From Ananas comosus (lineage: Eukaryota > Streptophyta > Magnoliopsida > Poales > Bromeliaceae): DNA of 64,000 nucleotides. The notes under the pieces were generated by a model. That model made no database searches and was not told where the DNA came from. It saw only the letters and a list, made by a program, of their open reading frames with translations. The DNA lies in NCBI RefSeq assembly GCF_001540865.1, contig NC_033629.1:3962065-4026064 (forward strand), read 5' to 3'. Each line of letters opens with the position of its first letter. Positions within the stretch are counted from its first letter, which is position 1. A program made the translations under genes and the position numbers. Positions 46,035 to 58,297 of the stretch are shown piece after piece.

Positions 46035-46430
46035 GTGTATTTGCTTGTAAACCTTCCATTATTTTGACTTGTAAGTTGTAAGCCCAGACCTGCTTGGACT
46101 GGCATATTTTTTAGGATTAATTACATAGTAAATATATTAAATAGCAAATATATTATTATAAAATTTAATTTTTTATTTTTATTCTTACAAGAGTTCAGTA
46201 ATATTTATATTCCTATCTGTTTTGTTATCATTAAAGATCGTTAAAGATTGTTTACTTTTAATAGCAGTAGATAAAATAACATTTTTCTCTTTACAAATAT
46301 ATTCGTTCAAAAGCTCAATTGTTAAAATTATGTAGAAGTACTCTCAAAAAAAAATTTTATTTAATAATATAAGAAGAGTAAAATGGTTAATTTAAGTCAT
46401 TCATTAATTAAAAATAAGCATTTTACTTAT
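45761..46430. other. Intergenic with TA and TTA microsatellites
   Basis: (TA)n at 45,926-45,957 ends at a single N and 'agtccgg', a word like the MITE-family-3 end. (TTA)n runs at 45,996-46,034. About 46,120-46,430 resembles an arm of the MULE-like element at 39,563 ('tagtaaatatattaaatagcaaatatatt', in pieces). Confidence 0.5.
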
Positions 46431-46496
46431 GGTTAATTATATTTTTCTAACGAATTCTAATAATAAAGATATATTTAAAAATATTAGAATTTTTGT

Positions 46497-46760
46497 AGAG
46501 GAGACGAGGAAACGAGGAAATGGGCAACACTGTCTGTGTGTTGTGCGGAGGAGACGAGGAAACGGCCGACCATTTATTCACCCGGTCCATTTATTCACCC
46601 GGTGTGTATTCGCTCGACTTATGAGGATGATGACCCTAGAGGGTGATTTTCCTACAGATTGGGATGATGACGTGCTCTCCCTCTGGGATAGTACCTTCGC
46701 TAGAATGGGTGGACAATCGCCGCGGTCTAAATTTTTGCCCCCATCAAGAGTGTACAAATA
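46497..46760 (+). pseudogene. LINE remnant: zf-RVT (reverse-transcriptase zinc-binding) tail
   Basis: The frame at 46,535 encodes C-V-L-C-G-G-D-E-E-T-A-D-H-L-F-T-R, the typical CxxC...H motif after the reverse transcriptase of plant LINEs. A 21-bp direct duplication ('ccatttattcacccggt' region) shifts the frame, after which HLFTRCVFARLM... and DWDDDVLSLWDSTFARMGG continue. It is a short, broken fragment with no reverse transcriptase domain upstream. Confidence 0.7.
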
Positions 46761-46917
46761 GTATTTTTCTTTCGAAAGTCGCTAGATCATAAAATTTAGA
46801 ATTTATGAATTATTATATTATTTATTTGTTAATTTTTAACCCTTATTAGTTGTAGTGGTGTTAGATTTTTGCCCCTGTCAAGGGTGTACAAATAGTATTT
46901 TTCTTTCGGAAGTCGCT
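46731..46917. repeat. Tandem duplication, period 133
   Basis: 'tttttgcccc...tcaag.gtgtacaaatagtatttttctttcg.aagtcgctag' (in pieces) occurs at 46,731-46,783 and 46,864-46,917 with few changes. The first copy overlaps the end of the LINE remnant. Confidence 0.8.
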
Positions 46918-48299
46918 AGCTCCAAAATCCAAACATAATCTTTTTCATTTTAACTCGAGACCTTGGGACATGAAAATTACTATATATTATTCACAACATT
47001 ATTTAAGTATCATTTTAATTCAGCTTTTCAATCTTTTAAAATTGAGAAATGATTCGGTACTTTTTTAAAAAAAAAATAAAAAAGATCTTAACCGTTGATT
47101 AATAGAGGGTAAAAATGTAACTTTAATACTTAGCAGGTAAAAGGATTATTTTATTCAAGGTTAGTTTAGTAATTAAATAATACAATATTTAAAGAAGCTT
47201 TTAATTGAGGTCCTACATTTATGCATTAATTAGTACTTATTTAGGAAATTAATTGAATAACCAAATTTATGTAATTATTAGGCATTAATTCAGGAATCTA
47301 CTTTAAATCTTTTAGTGTTTCTCAAATCATGCATTAATTTAAATTAAAGAAATTTCATATTACTATTTAAAAACTAAATTTCTACCAAGATTTAAAATAC
47401 AGTTTATTCGCACCAGTTTAAAACGTAATGCATAAAAAACTTAGAGAGTAAGATTTCTACAACTAGATTTCTCTAGAGGAATTTCATATTACTATTTAAA
47501 TTTTAAATTCAATGATTTAAAAACTAGATTGAACCCATTGATTTGACTGATCAGACTTTGACCTATTCTATCAAGAATCTGATTTTAACCTATTGAACCG
47601 AATAACATTAAGAACAATTTGGAACCGGTAAAGATAATAAATATTTTAAACAAAATAATAATTTAACGGTTAGAGCTAATAAATATTTTAAATATAATTT
47701 TAAACATATAAATTAGAAAGATTAGAATTATTGGTGAGAAAAAAATAGTTAGGAATTTGAATTCGAATCTGACTAACAATCACAAAACTTATTTCCGAAC
47801 TCGACGGATTTCAAAAATCCATATCCAAATTCAAAACTGACCAATTTTCCGAACCCAAAACCAAATCTAAACCAGAAGACTAGAATTCAAACAATTATAT
47901 CTATTTACCATATTTCAAAGTATTTATATGAAATTTAAACTAGAGGAATTTCATATTACTATTTAAAGTTTAAATTCAATGATCATATTGTCACATTATT
48001 TGAAAATTTTCTTATATGAAATGCCAAATTATGAAATCGAAAGGAAAGATAGAGAGAGTAAAAGGAAACAAAGAAAAAATAAAAATTTTGAAAATATAGA
48101 TATAAAATGATTAAATTGCCCATATATTAAAAGACAAAAATATCCTTTTTTGAGGTACCTGGTAACCGGTACCTCTCCCAAAGTGACCTGCTATTGCAGG
48201 TCACAATTTAAAAAAAATTAAATCTGAGTCGTTGAATACGCGTGAATGAACGGTAACCAAAAAAAAAATATATAGAAGCATTACTCAAAAGTTATTCTC
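46918..48299. other. Intergenic, no gene seen
   Basis: AT-rich. A short phrase ('gaggaatttcatattactatttaaa.ttt') recurs at about 47,474 and 47,943, so a local repeat is present. About 47,750-47,900 has the look of old retrotransposon 3' sequence but nothing definite. Confidence 0.4.
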
Positions 48300-48470
48300 T
48301 ATAATTTAGTTCTCATATCAAACATAGCCGTTCGGGACGGAGAGCTTCTGCCATGCATAATCCTTTCTAATCTATTGGCAAGGACCTTGGTTATCAACTT
48401 CCCAATTCCATTCAATAAACTAATGGGCCCAAAATCGTTACCCTAACAGCACCTTTCTTATACGGATCAG
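48300..48470 (-). pseudogene. LINE reverse-transcriptase fragment
   Basis: From 48,436 down, the minus strand reads without stop: D-F-G-P-I-S-L-L-N-G-I-G-K-L-I-T-K-V-L-A-N-R-L-E-R-I-M. This is the conserved 'F-R-P-I-S-L-x-N...K-I-x-x-K-x-x-A-x-R-L' start of the plant LINE reverse transcriptase, with R replaced by G. Only about 45 codons remain. Confidence 0.75.
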
Positions 48471-48670
48471 AGAAATGAATGAAAATTGATTGGGCCTAAA
48501 CATCAATTCAACGTCCAATTTAGTCCAATTTAGTCCAATGACACATTCCAAACTTTGAATGCACCACACTACGATCTGTAGAAGCTCCAAGTCTAGAGCT
48601 ATCCTGAGTTGCAGCAAAAATACAATGATAAGTCACATGGCAAGATAAAATGGATATGAGCATCCATCTA

Positions 48671-49394
48671 TCTATACCTATATATTATCTTTCATAAAGT
48701 TTGCCACGTGACAATTCCTCCTCCACCCCCTTCCCACTCCTTAACGTTTCGCCTTCCCACCCCTATCTCCGCTCGATATTTCGTCTTCCCACCCGTTTAC
48801 TTTCTAATTAATATATTCACATGATTCATTTTCATCTAAACAAATTACTTATAAAAAAATGAGTAAAATAAGATCTCTTCATGCATACTTTTTTTTTATC
48901 TTTTTTTTGTGCACAAGAAAGATTAATTTTTTGTATTTTTTTATTTTTTTTTTCTATTTTTTAAAATTGTGTAGGGATTGAAATTAGGGTTCCGAGAATT
49001 GTGCCGGTGCGGCGAAGTGAAATGCAATGAATTTGGAGTTGATGAGGGGGGGAGAAGCAATCGGCGTGGGGGGATCTGTATGGAATTGACATGGCCGTGA
49101 CCAAAGGAAAGCTCGAGTCGACAATGGCGGTGGAGGCGACGTAGAGAATGGGAAGTGCCTCTCCGATCTCGGCAGCACGATCAAGGTGCGTATTGGAGTA
49201 GTAACTCAATCTATTACTGCTCCCTTCATTATTGTTATGTATAATTTATTTGCTACTGTTACTTTTGCTATATTTGTATATATCTGTTTTATATTTTTTA
49301 TTTGTATTTATTGGCGCCGTATGATAAGTTAACTTTATCAAACTTTCATCTTCTATAGTATTAGTCCGCCGCAATGTGCGGATAACTTCACTAG
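48671..49394 (+). mobile_element. Small non-autonomous Helitron
   Basis: The 5' end is TCTATACCTATATATTATC after an A, and the 3' end is CTAG before a T (insertion between A and T). A GC hairpin (CCGCCGCAATGTGCGG) sits about 10 bases before CTAG. These are the standard plant Helitron hallmarks. The 5' start could equally be 4 bases earlier (TCTATCTATACC). A GC-richer inner part (48,990-49,200), ending in a GT-donor-like 'aaggtgcgt', may be captured gene sequence. No Rep/helicase coding. Confidence 0.75.
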
Positions 49395-49436
49395 TAAATC
49401 AATAATCATCATCACTCAATAATATAATATAATAAA

Positions 49437-49666
49437 GAACTAGGCTAATATACTATTAATAGCACCAAGTCATTGGTGCTACCAAGTTTTTGGCCATTGG
49501 ATTAAGAAATATGCGGTTAGGATGATATGGGCCCCCTAGGGTTGAGTGGGTGGTTGATTGAATAGTATGATCTAACGGGTGAAAATGATCAAAAGGGTAG
49601 ATCTAACGGCGGAAAACTTGATAGCACCAAGTGCTTCGTGCTATTAATAACATAGTAGCCGGACTC
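49437..49666. mobile_element. MITE family 3 with 10-bp TSD
   Basis: Inverted ends GAACTAGGCTAATATACTAT and ATAGTAGCCGGACTC-type; flanked on both sides by ATATAATAAA. The interior shares 'ctagggttgagtgggtgg' and 'agatctaacgg' with the copy at 32,703-32,954. A TSD of 9-10 bp points to a Mutator-like origin. Confidence 0.75.
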
Positions 49667-49740
49667 ATATAATAAATATAATAAAAGTCTCTCTTTAGTT
49701 TGGGAAGAGAGTTGTGGGGCCCGCCTATATTTTTATGAAG

Positions 49741-51435
49741 AATTAATTATACTATTGGTTTCCAACCTTTGTACTATTTTTTACTTTGGTCCCTAACAAT
49801 TTTTATTTGCAATCAAATTTTCGACCTTTTAATTTCATTGCGATTACATCTCAGCTATTAGAAGAGATGTTAAATTAATGAAATTGTCATATCAGCACCT
49901 ATTGGCATTTTTTTGCATATCAATTTTGGTGTTTGAACTCTGTATATTTTTTACTTAGTCCTAAAAAATAAAAATTCAAAATTTGAATTCAAATTCGGAA
50001 TTAATATTATTATAAAATACATGAATTCCAACCTAAAGAAGGCCTACACATTATTTTGGGGGGCTGGGGTGCCCGCATGCATTTTTTTTTAAGATTAATT
50101 GCAATCATTGGTCGCCAACTTTTGCACTATTTTTTACTTTGGTTCCTAACTTTTTTTTTTTTTTTTTTTTGTGCAACTTTCGCAATCTCTTAATTTCATT
50201 GCGATTATGTCCTAGCCATTAAAATAGGTGTTACAAATCAACGAAATTATCATATCAGTGCTTATTGACTTTATGTTGTATGTAAATTTTACTCCATAAA
50301 CTTTGCATATTTTTCAGTTAGTCCCAAAAAAATAAAATTCAAACTTTTGAATTAAAATTCAAAATTAAGTTATAAAATATATGAACCTCAACCCAAATAA
50401 GACTCTTCTTTTTTTTTTTTTTTTCTTTGGGTAGTATAAAAGTTAATTGCACCATTGGTTTTCAACCTTTGCACTATTTTAGTTTGGTGCTCTCAATAAC
50501 ATTTTTTTTTTTGCAATCAAGTTCTCAACCTTTTAATTTCATTGCGACTACATCCCAACAATTAAAAAATGTGTTAAAATTAATGAAATTGCTATATTAG
50601 TGCCTACTTGGCTTTTTTTGATATGTCAATTTTGGTCCCTAAATTATATATTTTTTCACCTTAGTTGCCAAAAATAAAATTCAAATTTTTAAATTTAAAT
50701 TTAGAATTAATATTATAAAATATGTGATCCCCAACCCAATAGAAATCCTCTTCTTATTTTGGGTTGTAGAGCCCGCATATATTTTTATTAAAGATTAATT
50801 ACACCATTAGTCCCTAACCTTTACACCATCTTTTACTTTGGTCCTTAATTTTTTTTTTTTTTTTTGCAATCAAGTTCTCAATCTCTTAATTTCATTCCGA
50901 TTACGTCCCAACCATTAAAAGATATGTTAAAATTAATGAAATTGCTATATCAACGCTTACTTGGCTTCTTTTTGCATGTCAATTTTGATTCCTAAATTTT
51001 GCATTTTTTCACCTTAGTTGCCAAAAATAAAAATTTAAGTTTTTGAATTTAAATTCAGAATTTATATTATAAAATATATGAATCCCCAATCCAAAAGAAG
51101 TCCTCTCCTTATTTTGGAAAGTTGTGGAGCCGGCATCTAATTTTGTTAATGGTTAATTGCATCATTAGTCCCCAACCTTTACATTATTTTTTACTTTGGT
51201 CCCTAACATTTTTTTTGCAATCAAGTTTTCAATCTCTTGATTTTATTGCGATTACATCCTAGCCGTTACAAGAGGTGCTAAAATTAACGAAATTGCCTTG
51301 TCAGCGCCTACTGGGCTTTTTTTGCATGTCAATTGTGGTCCATAAACTTTGCATGTTTTCACTTTAGTCCCCAAAAATAAAAATTCAAATTTTTGAAATT
51401 AAATTTGAAATTAATATTAAAATTAAAATTTTAAA
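49741..51435. repeat. Five-unit tandem array, about 350-bp period
   Basis: Units start at about 49,741, 50,094, 50,443, 50,794 and 51,153. Each has the order: 'ttaattgcaccattggt', 'caaccttt.cactattttttactttgg', 'gcaatcaagttctcaa', 'ttaatttcattgcgattac', 'ttggctttttttgcatgtcaatttt', 'ccaaaaataaaaattcaaa', 'gaa.tcc.caaccca'. Units differ by perhaps 10-20 percent. There is no coding frame in any unit. The array is flanked by an AAATTT-type tract at 51,370-51,620. Confidence 0.88.
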
Positions 51436-53135
51436 CTAACCGGAAATTAAATTTTGAATTTGAATTTATAGTTTGAATTTGAATTGAAATTCAAATTTTA
51501 AATTGAATTATATTTTGATTTCAAATTAAATTTTTTTTTTATTTTGATATTTAAATTTGCATTTAAAATTAGAATTTTAATTTTAAATTTAAATATGTAA
51601 TTTAAATTTAAACAAATTAGAACAACTAGTTTTGAGCTATCAAGTTGATTTATTATTTTTTAATCTTTTCAGATGTTTTGCTCCATAAAAGGAGATACAA
51701 GATAATGGACCATTAGGAGCTATATTTAATACAGATTTTTTCTACTTTTAATAAGAATTATGATAAGATCTTTAGCAATATAATTATATTTTGTGTACTA
51801 AAGTATACATTCATAAAAATGATATTCAAATATGAATTAAGGCTTTTAAAATTGTGACTATTGACTCATGGTGTTTGATTGATAATGTGAATAGTTTTTT
51901 GAAATTTCTTTTTGAAATTAACAAATTGATGTCTTGAAATGAGAAAATTTAACTTTTGGACTTTTTTTTGAGTGGATGATTTTTTACTAATTCGCATGTT
52001 TGTAATCTTAATATTGTGCTAGAGAATTTTTTTTTTCCTAATATATAATATTAGGATATTTATTTTGATAGTTTAACTTTTTTGCAATATAAAAAATAAC
52101 TATTTCTATTTTCAAATGTCTTTTGATTAGTTTTATTTTTGATGCTTATGATAATTACCTATTGATTTCTTCACTAACCATAAATTTAGGAATCAAGTAT
52201 TTTATTAGTTGTGTCTGTGGAGATAAAGTTAATGAGAACTTTCCGTCATCGTTAGCGACGACAATAAAGATGTTACCGCCAAGGCTACCAAAGATATACT
52301 TTCACACCAATTAATTTTTTAATATTTTTTTATTTTTAAATTCTATGTTGATAATAATAGAAAAATATTACTCATCTTTTTTAATATTACAATGAGTTTT
52401 TCTTTTATTTTACACTGGTTTGTTCATTTTAATTATTTAGTTTAGATATTTTCAGAAAGAAATATATTTTAATTTTATTTTCTTTAATTTTCAATGATTC
52501 AATACTGAGATAAATAATATTTTAAAAATATTAATGCACATAATTAATGATAGCTACAATGGTAAGTGGGTTAGTATTTTTCGATAATTATGTATTATAG
52601 ATCATTTTTCTTATATAAATTTTAATATTAAAGTCTGTATTAATCTTATGATGTAACGGCTAACTATAATAACGTCTACTTGCCGTATCGCGTGGGTTTC
52701 TTAACTAGTTTAACATTTATTTCTAGTAAAGTTACTCTGAATTTCTTTGAAGTATAGATCATTTAAATTGACTATCCAACATTTCAAAGTTCTAATTTTA
52801 TTACTCGATCTTTCAATTTATTTGATTTGAGCCACTTAACGGCACTTTAATCTTAAAATTATGTTGTTTATGTTTACAAATTTAGTTAGTACACTTCATC
52901 CAATTCTCAAAATTATAAATTTATTAAAGAAATTAGTTTAAAGTTTAAAGTCAAAAGTATAACTAACTTATCCAAGGTAAAACAAACTAAAAGGTTTGAT
53001 AGTAAGATCAAATTCTGAAACGGTGGGTAGCTGATTCAAAGTTCGTAGTTGAAATAAATTCTGTATATTTTAATTTTTTTACCTCTATTTTTTTTAATTA
53101 TCGTGTTTTTACTTTATGAAGCTTCCTATTTTTTT
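51436..53135. other. AT-rich intergenic with a fold-back MITE
   Basis: No gene. About 52,728-53,075 is a MITE-family-4 copy: the left arm 'gatcatttaaattgactatccaacatttcaaag' (in pieces) is inverted at 'ctgaaacggtgggtagctgattcaaag'. A weak coding-like stretch at 52,123-52,314 has no motif. Confidence 0.5.
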
Positions 53136-55317
53136 AGAAAAAAACATCAAATACTACCCACATGGTTTCTCACTTTCTCACTTTACTATCCTGTGGTTTA
53201 AAGTATATCATTTTGGTACCCTGTGGTTTCATTATTCTCTTTTTATTATCAATTTCACTAATTTGTTTTCATTAAATCATTAACAAAGTTAAAATTTAAG
53301 GATATTAAAGTGAATATTTGATAATTCTAGGTAAGATTGTCATGCCCCGGATTACTCGTTTTTCCAGGCACGCCGACAAATCCGTCATATACAAAGAAAT
53401 TTTTTCTGTATACGAAGCGATAACTGTATCTGAAAACAAAATTCAAGCTACAACTAGTAGTATAGAGCTGCTAAACTGAACTGAAAATAAATAAATATCG
53501 AATTCACTATACATACAAAAGCTCTCAGATACAATATCTCTCGCTCCAGCGAGTGACAAGCATAAGTATATACATGAACCAAAAACCAAAACTACATGTA
53601 GCTGGTACTCCTCTAGTACTGCAACCTAGGAAGGGGTCACGATTCGAATCGGCAACAGCAGCAGCCGCAGAAGAAGACTATAAAAAGGGGTCAACAACTG
53701 GGTGTGAGAACTACTGCAAAAAGAAGTAGTCCTCGGTGGGTACCGCTACCGACCTCAACGGCTCACACACTAAGTCTACAGAAAGTATACTCAAGGATAG
53801 TAAAGGAAGCTGGAAAAACTCTACAGCTACATTCCACTATACTATCGCTAACTACTATTCTGTAGATATAGAAATGTACTCTTTGACCCAATCTCATTAG
53901 GGACTGTGAACGCACCCGTCCCGCCTGTCGAAACTACACCAACCACCACCACGCTGGGTTGTTGGTGGAGAGCAAGTCCAACCAGGACACTACGACAACA
54001 ACGCAAAAGTATGTACAAAGCCTGACTCCGGAGTGGTACTCGTAGGCGCTACCCAACCGAGTATGCAAGTGTGTTTCTACGGAGCTCAATCAGGCTCTCA
54101 CAGGCTATAGTCAAAGCAAATGGGTCTAACTGGTCTAACAACCAAAACTCACGTGTTCTTGGCACAATTTGATGAAAAAACAACAAACTGGATCCCACCG
54201 TCAACCACGACGGCATTCGACAGTCCAGAACAGTCTACACACTACTGTAAAATAAACTCGGCATCCCAGCACCAGCGTAAACTCATCCTATACTAATCTA
54301 GATATCCACCGCATACAAACTGCAGCGATACAAACAAACTACAGCTCCTAAAGCTAAATCTGGTAGTTTTCAGAAAATGACAGTATAGGTTCTGTAGTTT
54401 TCTTCTAAGTCAATTCCAAATCCAATATGTAAAATGATACTACTAGCTTAACTCCAAATTTAGATTTTAAGTCTAATCCATGAATTCGAGTACTAGCAAG
54501 AAAAATAAATAACGATACATGTCGACGCTATAATACTTAGGAGGTATTCCGGCGATTTCGGTAAACTTCAACCTATCTCGAAACGCTCATCCAATTACGG
54601 TGAGAAGTCGAAAGGAGAGGAAATCACGCCCTCGCCCGGCCTCCCAACGACGTAACCGCGACGCACGCGCTCCCGAACGGCCCTCCGAAAAGACGTCGAA
54701 AATCTCCCGAGCTCGAGTCGCGATCTCCACCTTGACCACGATCAACACTAGAGAAAGAGAACAAAAGGAGAGGTTCTCAGCTAATTAAGTTGATAAGGAT
54801 AAGGAAGGTTAGGTGGCAATCTTATCCACCCACAAAAATGACTACAATATCCCTCACTAACTCAAATTACAGCTGGAGCACCGGTACTCAATTTGGTTAC
54901 CGGTACTCGGCCTCTCAACCCGCAAGCTCGCACACAGGGTACCGATACCAGCCCGATGCCGTACCGGTACTCAACACTGAAATCCTTCACTTTGTGGATT
55001 TCAACGTCAGAACTCCACTCTCGCCTCACGTCGAGTCCGTTTTGCGTCCATTTCGCATCAAAACGATTCCGATTTATCCTGACACTCTCCAGATATGTCG
55101 CCAAGCCTCAAATACTGAGATCCACAAGCGACCCAAAAACCAGGGATACTACAAGCATATATGAAGTTTTTGTATATAATTCAACAAAATATTTATGAAA
55201 ATACCGACGAAAAGATAAAAAAATGAAACCACAGGATACTAACTTGATAAACTTTAAACCACAAGATACTAAAGTAAGATGGTGTGAAACAACATGGGTT
55301 GTATTAGAAGTTTACCC
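53136..55317. mobile_element. MITE family 1 copy split by a solo LTR
   Basis: 53,136-53,337 is the left part of a family-1 MITE and 55,154-55,317 is the right part. Together they equal one element of about 365 bp. The interruption lies at the 'aatctagatggatatctgaag' position of intact copies. Both arms are more diverged than the other copies, so this is an older insertion. Confidence 0.85.
53338..55153 (-). mobile_element. Gypsy-type solo LTR, complete (1.8 kb)
   Basis: In element orientation it starts TGTAGTATCCC (55,153) and ends GGGGCATGACA (53,338), with no internal region. The flanks AAGAT and AGCAT align to the same five bases of intact MITE copies, consistent with a worn 5-bp TSD. Several ACCGGTA/TACCGGTA words cluster in the U3-like part (54,880-54,970). 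It is the fullest copy of the LTR family also seen at 1-202, 2,702-2,978, 26,810-27,211 and 27,304-28,798. Small frames within it are not genes. Confidence 0.85.
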
Positions 55318-55579
55318 TTTTTTTTATATATCTCTTGCTTCTCGTGACTTTCTTTTCTGACTCGATCCTTGACCAATCTAAATTAGAAGCTAGGCTTGGT
55401 TTAGGAAAAAAATTGTGAGAGTTTACATTCTTCAAAACTTAAAACAATTTACCTTAAATTCTGAATTTAAGTTATTAAATATGATCTGCAGCCTCTGAAT
55501 AGCTTATAAATAAAAAAAGTATAATTTTTGAAATTTTACCACTTTGAGCAACAACAAAAATCAATGATGTTAAAAAACA

Positions 55580-55934
55580 GGAAAAACTTCAAAAAACCCC
55601 CTGTGGTTTTGTAGTTTCTCACTTTGCCCCTCTGTGGTTTAAAATGTATCAATTTGCCCCCCTGTGGTTTCTTTTTTCTCTTTTTCTTATCAATTTTTTT
55701 ATTTTTTTTTTCTTAAATCAATGATAAAGTTAAAATTAAAGGGTGCTAAAGTGAATATTTGATAAATCTAGATAGGTATCTAAAGTTTTTTGTATATAAT
55801 TTAATGAAATATTAACGAAAAAGCTACCAAAAAGATAAAAACGAAACCACAGGGAGGCAATTTGATACATTTTAAACCACAGGAGGGCAAAGTGAGAAAC
55901 TTCAAAACCACAGGGGGTTTTTTGAAGTTTTCCC
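55580..55934. mobile_element. MITE family 1, intact copy
   Basis: Starts GGAAAAACTTCAAAAAACCC and ends with the inverse, TTTGAAGTTTTCCC. 355 bp, same length and inner words as 4,782-5,136. Confidence 0.85.
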
Positions 55935-57190
55935 TAAAAAATATGTGGCGGATTCTATTAGAAAAAATTATAAAAATCATGGTCTTTGATATGGTTAATT
56001 GCATAAGAATCATCCGAATTTTTCCCATTTGCAAGTAACCACCTAAACTTTTAATTAAAGTTTTATACCACCATCCAAACATTTAATATTTGCTATACTC
56101 ATTTAGATTCATATTTTATCAACTTATAAATATTAATATTAGCCAATTGGTCAAAATAATAATAAAGAACACATGCTCGCAATAAAAAGGCTGTTTTTGA
56201 TATCAAAAATTGATTTCATGGATAAAACTGACCATTATTATCACACTGATGGTGTAAACAATTAAATGCTAAACATTAATTTTTATACTTTATGATCGAA
56301 TTTTAACATCAAAAAGACCCTTCTATATTTTTCGATCATTTAACTAATATTAATCATATTAAATTATAAAAATATAAATCTAGGCAATCAACTGTAAAGT
56401 TTTAATAGTTTAGGCAGCTATTTGCAAACATGCAAAGTTTTTAGTGGTTGGCTTATCGTCCTCAGATATCTCAAGTTCGCAGCCTAGTTGTTTCACATTA
56501 CTAGTTAAGTTAATTTCTGAAATAGGAACGTGTGGATTAATTGTAAAATATAAGTTCACATACAAATGTAATCTGGTAAATATTATTAGTTGAAAAAAAT
56601 AAAGATTAAAATAGTACATAGACAATTACTAATTATTTATTTAGTACATGTTGATAGTATTGATGTTTATTTCCTGACATTTATTCCAGCATATTAGTTG
56701 GAAAACAAATGTTCTTTCTCCAACATATTAGGTTACAAAAAAAATCAAATTAGTTAATAAATATATGGATCATACAACAAAGATTAGTTAGTTATGTAAT
56801 ACATGTTGATAGATGTTTTTGGTTGGTAAAACTATAAAATATTCATTTTTCCTTTTCTTTTTTTATATTGCAGCGTCGCTGTTTAAAGTTTTAATTCAAT
56901 AAAGAATAATATTTGATTCTACGTAGTTACATATAAGTAGTGCACTCCACGAATGTGGATCTGGCATCTGAAATTCACACTCAAAATCCAAGTTAATTAA
57001 GATTGTTTTATGAGTAATACTATCCATACATCCTATATAGAATGTAAAATTTACATCCATAGACCTCCTGTGGCCCATATTCACTCACTTGTTTTTATTA
57101 TTATTATTTTTTACTCAAATCTAAAAGGATTCTATCAATTCTTGGATCTTTGAGTGTAAAATGTACGTTCATATAATTATTTTTTTTAAA
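55935..57190. other. Intergenic with an eroded SINE
   Basis: No gene. 56,428-56,525 ('tagtggttggcttatcg..cctcagat', 'aagttcgcagcctagttg.ttcacatta..agttaagtt.atttctgaaata') is a diverged plus-strand SINE without its head. The rest is AT-rich. Confidence 0.5.
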
Positions 57191-57330
57191 AGAGAGATAA
57201 AAGTTGCAAGCCATATGCTTTATTTATTCTTTTAAAAAAATAAATTTAGCTAAAAATATGAAACAACTAAACCCCAAATTTAGAATCTCGGATACTCCTT
57301 AACCGGCTGCGCTAAGTACAGCTGGTCAAA
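57191..57330 (-). mobile_element. tRNA-derived SINE, eroded, minus strand
   Basis: On the minus strand it has a B-box-like 'agattctaaatttggg' relic, the 'agctaaatttattt' body and the 'ctctctttt' end. Strongly diverged; no TSD seen. Confidence 0.55.
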
Positions 57331-57856
57331 CACTGAAATGTCAATGGTCTGATTCAACCAACGCACAGAAATCAACCCCTTCTCTTCTATCTTTATCTAT
57401 CAAGTGGGATCCATTGATTCCAATTTCAAGTTGGAATTCTTTATTTTATTATTTATTTTTATTGTATATTATTACAACTTGGGTTTAAAAAAAAAGAAAA
57501 AGAAAAATCACTCAAATCCATCCCCTTGACTTATAGTGAAAGGGATATCCACTGGATTTCCTGAATTATTTTTTGATCCTCGATTGGCTGAACTGCATAT
57601 AATATATATATTATATATATGGTGAGTTTCTATACTGATATTTAGAAACAGCCTCTATTTGGATAACAATGCTTCTCATTAAATAATATTTTGTTTTTTT
57701 TTTTTAGGGAAAAAAAAAAGCTAACAAAATGTCTCAAACATGTGGTGGAACCCTAACTCTATTTTCTAGTAAACGGGATTTTTTTAGGGAAAAAAAAAAG
57801 CTAACAAAATGTCTCAAACATGTGGTGGAACCCTAACTCTATTTTATAGTAAAGTG
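57331..57856. repeat. Intergenic block paralogous to 29.4-29.8 kb, with 80-bp tandem duplication
   Basis: 57,380-57,770 matches 29,420-29,830 in order. 57,701-57,780 is repeated at 57,781-57,853 nearly base for base, period 80. The second copy runs directly into a family-1 MITE. No gene. Confidence 0.75.
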
Positions 57857-58211
57857 ATAACTTCAAAAACCCCCCCTGTGATTTTCAACTTTCTCACTTT
57901 AGTACCCTGTGGTTTAAAGTGTATCAATTTGCCCCCCTGTGGTTTCGTTTTTCTCTTTTTTTTTATCGATTTTATTTTTTTTTTTTCTCAAATCAGTAAC
58001 AAAATTAAAATTAAAGGGTACTAAAGTAAATATTCGGTAAATCTAGATGGATATCTGATGTTTTTTTGCATATAATTTAACGAAATATTAAGAAAAAAGC
58101 TATAGAAAAAATAAAAACAAAACCACATGGGGGCAAATTGATACACTTTAAACCACAGGGTACTAAAGTGAGAAAGTTGGAAACCACAGGGGGGTTTTTT
58201 GAAGTTTTCCC
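57857..58211. mobile_element. MITE family 1, intact copy
   Basis: Same inverted ends and inner CCCTGTGGTTT words as the other copies; about 355 bp. The very 5' end is slightly changed (GATAACTTC). Confidence 0.8.
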
Positions 58212-58297
58212 TAAACATTGCCTTGCCTTAATCCTGAACTAACAGGCAACTTTATTGAAGTACCTTACAACTGGAATTACATTGTTTGATCATTTTT

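Noticed and set aside
49741..51435. CRISPR-like or gene-cluster repeat
   Set aside because: The units are about 350 bp, diverged and contiguous without spacers; the context is a plant nuclear genome.
54600..55198. Several 60-120-codon frames
   Set aside because: They lie within the solo LTR at 53,338-55,153.
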